Source: Syngnathus acus
Taxonomy: Eukaryota > Chordata > Actinopteri > Syngnathiformes > Syngnathidae
NCBI RefSeq assembly: GCF_901709675.1
Contig: NC_051095.1
Coordinates: 5,331,956 to 5,395,955, forward strand
Length of the DNA stretch: 64,000 bases
Direction: 5' to 3'
Below are positions 52,752-61,020 of this stretch, in pieces. The first letter of the stretch is position 1. Every line of letters starts with the position of its first letter. The translations under genes and the position numbers were made by a program. Below the pieces are notes generated by a model, which was not told where the DNA came from, did no database searches, and saw only the letters and a program-made list of their open reading frames with translations.

Positions 52752-55700
52752 CTACTGCTGGCCCACCAGTAACCATGACACCAGCACCATGCCAGATGCG
52801 GTGATGAGGCTCGTCTTATGGCTCGCTGCGCTTGAAATCACTATTAAGAAAAAGATATAAAATAATAAGCCTCTAATAATTGTGCAAAAATTACTTTGTT
52901 TTCTTTATATAGCTTACGTATGCCGTTGACAAAAATGGATGAAGTGTCCACGTTGAAGGCTGTGATGTCGGACGCCGCGTTGATCAAAACGTTAGCAATG
53001 GCATTATTGCTGGGCACCAGGCTGGATTCGAATCTCAAGTCCATGGAGTTGACAATAGAGCCATTACTGCAAAAAAAATCCTCACTCATGAATACTCAGC
53101 CAGAAATACACCTCTACTTTATTTATTTATTTACCTGAATGACGTTACTGTCAGGTCGTTGAATGAAGAAAACGTGACATTGTAGAATGGTTCAAGCTGT
53201 AGAGAAAGCGTCACAATGTATCAGCTTTGTTTATCGCATAGTTGGAATGCAGAGAATCAAGTATTGCAATGAGTAGGCTGAATTTTGGTGGCTTCACAGC
53301 AGGATGAGTCGGAATGCTCCGTATCACTGTTAACATAAACGCTAAAAATGAAGCCTTTTCTGTGGGCTACCACTACTACTTTTTTTGTAATTATAATTAT
53401 GGGAATACTTGAATCTCAGCATTTAACAAAAAACTGTTATTTTTGTCAAATGCTGAGAATCAAGCATTCTGACGACTGTCAACATTTGCAAAAAAAATGA
53501 AACAGTTTGAGCTTGCGCCTAAATTAGCGTGAATGCTTTTTCCCCCAGAATTTCTCCAACCTAACACTTTTGTAAGCTCCATAACGTTTTGTAAGTCAAA
53601 ACAATTAGGGAAGGTGCTTTACTCTAATGCTGTTGTGAATCTCAAAACATTTTTCCAAGGGCCTCACCGTCATCTTGATGAGTTCCGCTCGACTGATAAA
53701 CGCAGCAGATGACTGATTGAGCAAGTCGCTTGTGAACACCTCGCCGACAGACGTAAACCTCAAAGTCCGAGTGGTGAGTGATGTGCTCGTCACGGGGTTC
53801 TCGGTGGACGCCATAGCTGGAGCCGCAGTGGCGTTGGGTTTTGCTGTTGTCAAATTTCTTTGCGGAGAGTCTGGCACAACAATCGGGAGACACTTGGTTC
53901 ATCCTTGTACTCACAACAAATTTACTACAACAAAAATTACTAGACCAAAAATTCTTGCTACTCCCTAATAAACCTCCACCGATGGCACAAAAATTACAAA
54001 AATGGTTTTAACATCCCAACGGCGGACATGGCCAAGCTGTTGACGGCGGGAGAACTCACCAATGACTTCAATGCTCTCAACGAAAAGGTTGAAGGTGTTG
54101 TTGGGCTGGCCGAGCATTTCCTCCAAGGTAGCGACGACGTCCTCGTCCGCGGGAGTGGTAGATGTGTTCTTGAACTCCAGTCCAACTTCCACTTGCGTCT
54201 TATCCATTCGCGTCAACACCACAGCGCGGCTGTGTGGAAAGACCCAAAATATGTTTTCATTTGGATACAGCTTCATATATTCTCAATTCTCAAAACAAGT
54301 GCACAAACTTACAAAATTCGAATAACAAAGGTACGAATAAAGACAATGCCATATCTCGTCCTGTAGATGATGTCATACTGTAACATGGGAAAAAAGGTGA
54401 CAAATTAGAAGCCAGAAAAACATTAAAAGCCAGGACAAAAAGCATCGTGAGGATGTCAACTGGACCCACCGCAGTCACAACCCTCCTTTCAAGAGCTTTG
54501 TACTGTGGACTGTTGACGTTGTTGAATTCTTCCACAAACGGTTCCCCCAAAGTTGCCGACAGCACAACAACCGGTGGTGAAGATGTGGGGACTACTGCTG
54601 GAGTTGTTGGATTTGGAGCAGTAGGCCCCTGAGTGATTGTTGGCCCTTTAGTTGTTGTAGGGACATTGGTAGGAGTTGGTCCTACATTGATGGTTGGCCC
54701 TTTAGTTGTAGGGACATGGGTGGGGGTTGGCTCTTGAGTGATGGTTGGCCCTTTAGCTGTAGGGACATGGGTGGGGGTTGGCTTTTGAGTGATGGTTGGC
54801 CCTTTAGTTGTAGGGACATCGGTGAGTGTTGGCTCTTGAGTGATGGTTGGCCCTGTAGTTGTAGGGACATGAATGGTGGTTGGCTCTTGAGTGATGGTTG
54901 GCTCGTTAGTTGTAGGGAGATGGGTGGGGGTTGGCTCTTCAGTGATAGTTGGCTCGTTAGTTGTAGGGACATGGGTGGGGTTTGGCTCTTGAGTGATGGT
55001 TGGCTCGTTAGTTGTAGGGACATGGGTGGGGGTTGGCTCTTGAGTGGTAGTTGGCTCTTGAGTGGTAGTTGGCTCGTTAGTTGTAGGGACATGGGTGGGG
55101 GTTGGTCCTTGTGTGATGGTTGGCCCGTTCGCTGTAGGGACATGGGTGGGGGTTGGCTCTTGAGTGATAGTTGGCTCGCTAGTTGCAGGGACATGGGTGG
55201 GGGTTGGCTCTTGAGTGATAGTTGGCTCGTTAGTTGTAGGGACATGGGTGGGGGTTGGCTCTTGAGTGATAGTTGGCTCGTTAGTTGTAGGGACCTGGGT
55301 GGGGGTTGGCTCTTGAGTGATAGTTGGTTCGTTAGTTGTAGGGACATGGGTGGGGGTTGGCTCTTGAGTGATGGTTGGCTCGTTAGTTGCAGGGACATGG
55401 GTGGGGGTTGGCTCTTGAGTGATAGTTGGCTCGTTAGTTGTAGGGACATGGGTGGGGGTTGGCTCTTGAGTGAGATTTGGCGCGTTAGTTGTAGGGACCT
55501 GGGTGGGGGTTGGCTCTTGAGTGATAGTTGGTTCGTTAGTTGTAGGGACATGGGTGGGGGTTGGCTCTTGAGTGATGGTTGGCTCGTTAGTTGTAGGGAG
55601 ATGGGTGGGGGTTGGCTCTTCAGTGATAGTTGGCTCGTTAGTTGTAGGGACATGGGTGGGGTTTGGCTCTTGAGTGATGGTTGGCTCGTTAGTTGTAGGG

Positions 55701-56953
55701 ACATGGGTGGGGGTTGGCTCTTGAGTGGTAGTTGGCTCTTGAGTGGTAGTTGGCTCGTTAGTTGTAGGGACATGGATGGGGGTTTGCTCTTGAGTGATAG
55801 TTGGCTCGTTAGTTGTAGGGACATGGGTGGGGGTTGGCTCTTGAGGGGTAGTTGGCTCGTTAGTTGTAGGGACATGGGTGGGGGTTGGCTCTTGAGTGAT
55901 AGTTGGCTCGTTAGTTGTAGGGACCTGGGTGGGGGTTGGCTCTTGAGTGATAGTTGGTTCGTTAGTTGTAGGGACATGGGTGGGGGTTGGCTCTTGAGTG
56001 ATGGTTGGCTCGTTAGTTGCAGGGACATGGGTGGGGGTTGGCTCTTGAGTGATAGTTGGCTCGTTAGTTGTAGGGACATGGGTGGGGGTTGGCTCTTGAG
56101 TGAGATTTGGCGCGTTAGTTGTAGGGACCTGGGTGGGGGTTGGCTCTTGAGTGATAGTTGGTTCGTTAGTTGTAGGGACATGGGTGGGGGTTGGCTCTTG
56201 AGTGATGGTTGGCTCGTTAGTTGTAGGGAGATGGGTGGGGGTTGGCTCTTCAGTGATAGTTGGCTCGTTAGTTGTAGGGACATGGGTGGGGTTTGGCTCT
56301 TGAGTGATGGTTGGCTCGTTAGTTGTAGGGACATGGGTGGGGGTTGGCTCTTGAGTGGTAGTTGGCTCTTGAGTGGTAGTTGGCTCGTTAGTTGTAGGGA
56401 CATGGATGGGGGTTTGCTCTTGAGTGATAGTTGGCTCGTTAGTTGTAGGGACATGGGTGGGGGTTGGCTCTTGAGGGGTAGTTGGCTCGTTAGTTGTAGG
56501 GACATGGATGGGGGTTTGCTCTTGAGTGATAGTTGGCTCGTTAGTTGTAGGGACCTGGGTGGGGGTTGGCTCTTCAGTGATAGTTGGCTCGTTCGTTGTA
56601 GGGACATGGGTGGGGGTTTGCTCTTGAGTGATAGTTGGCTCGTTAGTTGTAAGGACATGGGTGGGGGTTGGCTCTTCAGTGATAGGTGGCTCGTTAGTTG
56701 TAGGGACATGGGTGAGGGTTGGCTCTTGAGTGATAGTTGGCTCGTTAGTTGTAGGGACATAGGTGGGGGCTACAGTCCCCTCATCGCCACTACCGGACTG
56801 TCCGTCGTCGCCGCTGCCGGACTCTCCGTCGCCGCTGCCGGACTCTCCGTCGCCGCTGCCGGACTCTCCGTCGCCGCTGGACGGGGTTTCTTGGCCATAG
56901 GCAGCCATTAACACCCAGGCCAATATCAAAACTAAGACCAGTTTTTTGGACAT
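52752..56953 (-). CDS. Gene C: Pro/Thr-repeat mucin-like protein with two SEA domains and GPI-type tail
   Basis: Seven coding exons: 54470-56953, 54313-54377, 54060-54229, 53668-53870, 53135-53196, 52918-53066, 52752-52840; all phases agree, 1,073 residues. The signal peptide MSKKLVLVLILAWVLMAAYG is followed by an acidic repeat (ESGSGDG) of glycosaminoglycan-attachment type. About 40 copies of a 17-residue repeat (EPTITQEPTPTHVPTTN) come next. The first SEA domain (PFVEEFNNVNSPQYKALE..., then FRAVVLTRMDK) has lost the GSV cleavage site. After a short Thr-rich linker, the second SEA (FTSVGEVFTSDLLNQSSAAF..., then SNGSIVNSMDLRF) keeps GSIV. The protein ends SGMVLVSWLLVGQQ, a GPI-signal-like tail homologous to that of gene A. 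The ATG at 56953 was chosen because it opens the signal peptide three codons after the upstream TTG. No name can be assigned. Confidence 0.85.
54660..56762 (-). repeat. 51-bp minisatellite coding the 17-residue repeat of gene C
   Basis: About 40 tandem units of 51 bp. A block containing an 18-bp short unit (EPTTTQ) recurs: the marker GGGAGATGGG starts at 54915, 55596 and 56226, so spacings are 681 and 630 bp (13 or 12 full units plus 18 bp). This is a higher-order repeat. All units are in frame. Confidence 0.9.
56810..56872 (-). repeat. Three 21-bp units coding the acidic Ser-Gly repeat
   Basis: Three exact copies of GCCGCTGCCGGACTCTCCGTC (plus strand) encode the GESGSGD-type repeat just after the signal peptide of gene C. 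Confidence 0.9.
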
Positions 56954-57096
56954 TGCTTTCAAAGCACTCCCTGAAATGATGGCAAAAGGTCAGTATTTAT
57001 CGAGTTCTGACAATATGAAGTAAACACATCTGCTCCAATGGTGTATATTAAAATAAATACATATCAAATTAATTTACAGTTTAGAGATTAAGACTA

Positions 57097-58050
57097 CCGT
57101 TTTTTTCCATGTATAATGCACCCCCATGTATAATACGCACCCTAAAAATGGCATGTCGATGCTGGAAAAAAGCCTGTACCCATGTATAATATGCACCCAA
57201 ATTTTGACCTTTTTTTTAATTATTATTTATTTATTTAATTTTTTTAAAGTCCCAATGATCGTCACACACGCGTCTGGGTGTGGTGAAATTTGTCCTCTGC
57301 ATTTGACCCATCCCCGTGTGATTTTGATCCATCCCCTGGGGGAGAGGGGAGCAGTGAGCAGCAGCGGCGCCGCGCTCGGGAATCATTTGGTGATCTAACC
57401 CCCCAATTCCAACCCTTAATGCTGAGTGCCAAGCAGGGAGGCAATGGGTCCCATTTTTATAGTCTTTGGTATGACCCGGCCGGGTTACTTAAGTCCGTAA
57501 ACATAAAAGTATTTCAGAAAAAAGATCATCTTTGGGAACAACCGGATGTTATTCTGCCGGTCAGTATCACTGCACATGCAGTAGCAAACTCGATAGCAAA
57601 GAAATATGTGAGACTCTCAACGGGATCACCAATATTTGAGTGATGTTCCAGTTATTTATCACAATTATTTATTATTATAATAATAATATATATAATATAT
57701 ATAATAATTATTTATTTATTATTCACAATTGTCATGGTGATCTTTCTGGTGATTTCTTAACTAGGCTGGATGTATTTTTTTTGTTGGCGTTGATTTCTCC
57801 GACTGCCCAGAAAGGCACCACCGCGATCAGTTAGGTTAAAATGAAAAGAGAGGAAAGTGATGTTGTAAAGAACCATCCGTGACAAGATTTTCTTCAAAAA
57901 TTGTTGTACCATGATTTTCTTCACAAAAAATAAAAAATTAAATAAAAAAATAAAAATTAAAAAAAAAATTGTACCCCTGTATAATGCGCACCCCAGATTT
58001 TAGGACAATAAATTAGTTAAATTTTGCGCATTATACATGGAAAAAAACGG
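57097..58050. mobile_element. 954-bp TA-target DNA transposon in the 5' intron of gene C
   Basis: Terminal inverted repeats CCGTTTTTTTCCATGTATAA and its reverse complement, flanked by TA (57095-57096, 58051-58052). The paralogous intron of gene B (about 50025) reads GACTATATTATTTT without it. Internal sequence (about 57250-57480) resembles another interspersed fish repeat, with short frames but no transposase, so the element appears non-autonomous and possibly chimeric. Confidence 0.8.
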
Positions 58051-58387
58051 TATATTATTTTTTGCGGTTGCGTACTACAATTAGTTGTACAGGGTCTGGC
58101 AAAATGATCTGACACATTTGTATGTTTAATAAAATGCAAATAAATTAAAGAAACAAAACAGTTTTTTTTTTATTTTCGAAAAGTACATATAATGCCGTTT
58201 TGTTTTGTTTCGTTTCATTTCATTTTCGTTTTGTTTTCGAATAATGTTATATAATAATGAATAATGAGCAATCTTAAAGTTTTTGCGGTTGCGTACTACA
58301 ATTAATTGTATTATTGGCATGAAATTTGCATCGCAGTAACACAACATAATCAGGATATATTTTGACTGTACATATTATGGAGCCTAC

Positions 58388-58455
58388 CTTTGAATCTGTG
58401 AAGTGAAGCAAAAGGCTGTAATCTATGATGATCTTTTTGAAAACAATGCTTTTCT
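58388..58455 (-). other. 5' untranslated first exon of gene C
   Basis: The donor CAAAG/GTAGGC closes the exon at 58388. It splices to the acceptor CATCATTTCAG at 56971, 18 bases before the ATG. The start is inferred from the TATA box and the homologous exon of gene B. Confidence 0.6.
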
Positions 58456-58479
58456 TCACAGGTGAAAATTCTTGGCAAC

Positions 58480-58487
58480 CTTTTATA
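58480..58487 (-). promoter_or_regulatory. TATA box of gene C
   Basis: TATAAAAG on the minus strand, about 25-30 bases before the inferred transcription start; same motif and spacing as gene A. Confidence 0.7.
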
Positions 58488-58499
58488 TGGGTTCTACAT

Positions 58500-60620
58500 G
58501 GGGCGGAGATATAGGTTGAGAAGCCACAGCCTTCGGGGGAAAAAATACTCCTACTCTGTCATTCTTCAACAATATCGCTTCAACAACATTAAATACTCGT
58601 GTACTTGTAATGTAAATGCCACTAAATTGAGAGTCAGGTATTTTTTAAATTTTGCTTAATGTCATTTTAAATGGATTTTTAACACATTTTGTAAATTTGT
58701 GCAGTTCAGTATTTAAGATACACAACAAAACAAGCCTCAACCAATGAGGTGTTTTGCATAAAGGTCTCCCCCCACATGCCATCTTCACGCTCCTTAACTT
58801 CAAATTCTCTCGCAACCCAGTGAACATTGACGCATGACCAAAATATCCTGTGGGTCTTCAATTTTGTGACACATTATGATGCGACTACTACTACACAATA
58901 AATATCCCATAATGACAGCACTAGTGTTATGTGACCTCTGCAGAAACTCAGCCAATAGCATGTCAGATGGGGGCAGGGCCAGCGACATTTTAGGTTGTTT
59001 TCAAGAAGCCTTTGGAAGATCGTTTATCTTCCATCAGATTGTCTTTCATGGAAACATCTCGATCATTTTTTTGTACAATGGGGATGGCTAGCGTGACGTC
59101 ACTGGACATTGGCACGTCGTTTGGAGTTGACGTCCTCTCAAAAATACAGTAATCCCTCGCTACATCGTGGTTCATTTATCACGGCTTCAGTACATAGCGG
59201 ATCCCCCCCAAAAATATAATAAATTCTAGATAAAAATTCTAAAGTGAGGAATTATGGCAACATAGTTGCCCGCACACCAGCAGAAGACAGGGAGTGCCCA
59301 CACAATTGCAGTATGTACAGAACTGTCATAATAATGAGTTCTAAACACATATTTACAGTATTGTATCTTGTTATAAAAAAATTATAATAAGAAAAGAGTT
59401 CTAAAATCATATTTACAGTATGTATACTATAGCTACATCTACTTATGTTACACACACACACGCACACACACACGTATCATTTATATTATTTATACATTAT
59501 TTTCTATATGTCATTTACACTATTAATATAGTATTTACATGTTTGAAATTGCCTTTCTTGTGTGCCGACAGCCTGAGTTCAAGCACTATAGTTCAGGTGT
59601 TTAGTCGGTTTGCAAAAGGAGCTGCACGTGTTGTGCGTAACTTCATTACGTAAACTTTAGCGCGCCCTTGTGGACATTTAGTCCAAAGACTACACTTTGG
59701 AGAACTTCTATACTGCACCTTATTTAGAAGAACACATACTATATGCAACTGTAAAATATTTACATGCCACTACTAGAATGTTATTTTTCAATATTTACTG
59801 AAAACATTTGACATTTTGCTACAATTCTCCAGTGTTGTCCATTTTAACGATGTTCATTTGTTTTCTAATAGAAACTGCAAACGTGCGCAATCTGCTTAAA
59901 AGGTTCCATTCAAATGTAAAATAACGTAGATTGGTTATTTCTCAACATAAGATCATTCGGTCCGAAACTTGGCGGGTTCTTAAAGTCCAGGCATCAAATG
60001 ACCTCAAAACGAGACTTTGTGAAAATTATTGCTGAGGAAGAGCTCATGTACTTAACTCATTAAAAGAGTAATGTAATTCGTTCTGGGGGATTCTGGAGCA
60101 AATCGAAGTACTCATATGATGTTTGTAAAAAAAGACTACACTAGGTTTCAATTACTGGTTTCTTTTCAGGGCCAGCCAAGGTGTTGTAACAAGAATGAGT
60201 GCCAAAATCACATCTCTAAGTGCTTAAATTCTTATCATGCCTTAAGGTTTCAAGTCCTATATAGTGACCAGAAAGTTTTCTTTCATTAGTATACATTGTT
60301 AAAAGGCTTTGATTAATATACAGTGTACAGAGGCTTTAATTTGTATATAGTTTTAAAAGGCTTTAATTTGTACACAGTGTATAACAACTTTCATTTGTAT
60401 GGCATGTCAAAAGACTTCAGTTCTTACACAGTGTACAAAGCTCCCATTTAAATAATATCTACAGGCTTTAATTTTACTAGACAGTCAGAAAATCCAAAAG
60501 CTTTTGTTCTCATACAGTGTGCAAAAGCTTTCATTTACATACACTTCCCGATAAATGTAACTTAATGATATGGCAATCGGCGATCCCTGGCGACCAATTT
60601 TGCCAAATTGGCCCAAGATG
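58500..60620. other. Intergenic between genes C and D
   Basis: Duplicated with the B-C spacer. At about 59150 the homology is interrupted by sequence starting CAGTAATCCCTCGCTACATC, which resembles one end of a widespread fish DNA transposon; a matching second end was not found. A (CA)n tract is at about 59452-59474. No gene is seen. Confidence 0.55.
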
Positions 60621-60989
60621 CTACTGCTGGCCCACCAGTAACCATGACACCAGTACCATGCCAGATGCGGTGATGAGGCTCGTCTTATGGCTCGCTGCGC
60701 TTGAAATCACTATTAAGAAAAAGATATAAAATAATAAGCCTCTAATAATTGTGCAAAAATTACTTTGTTTTCTTTATATAGCTTACGTAGGCCGTTGACA
60801 AAAATGGATGAAGTGTCCACGTTGAAGGCTGTGATGTCGGACGCCGCGTTGATCAAAACGTTAGCAATGGCATTATTGCTGGGCACCAGGCTGGATTCGA
60901 ATCTCAAGTCCATGGAGTTGACAATAGAGCCATTACTGCAAAAAAAAAATCCTCACTCATGAATACCCAGCGAGACTTACACTTCGAAT

Positions 60990-61020
<31 letters not shown>

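Noticed and set aside
54716-56911. Long plus-strand and alternative minus-strand frames across the gene C minisatellite
   Set aside because: A 51-bp repeat has a length divisible by three, so any frame without a stop in one unit stays open throughout. Only the THVPTTNEP frame connects to the signal peptide and the SEA exons.
57290-57643. 117-codon plus-strand open frame
   Set aside because: Lies within the 954-bp transposable element and matches no transposase or known domain.
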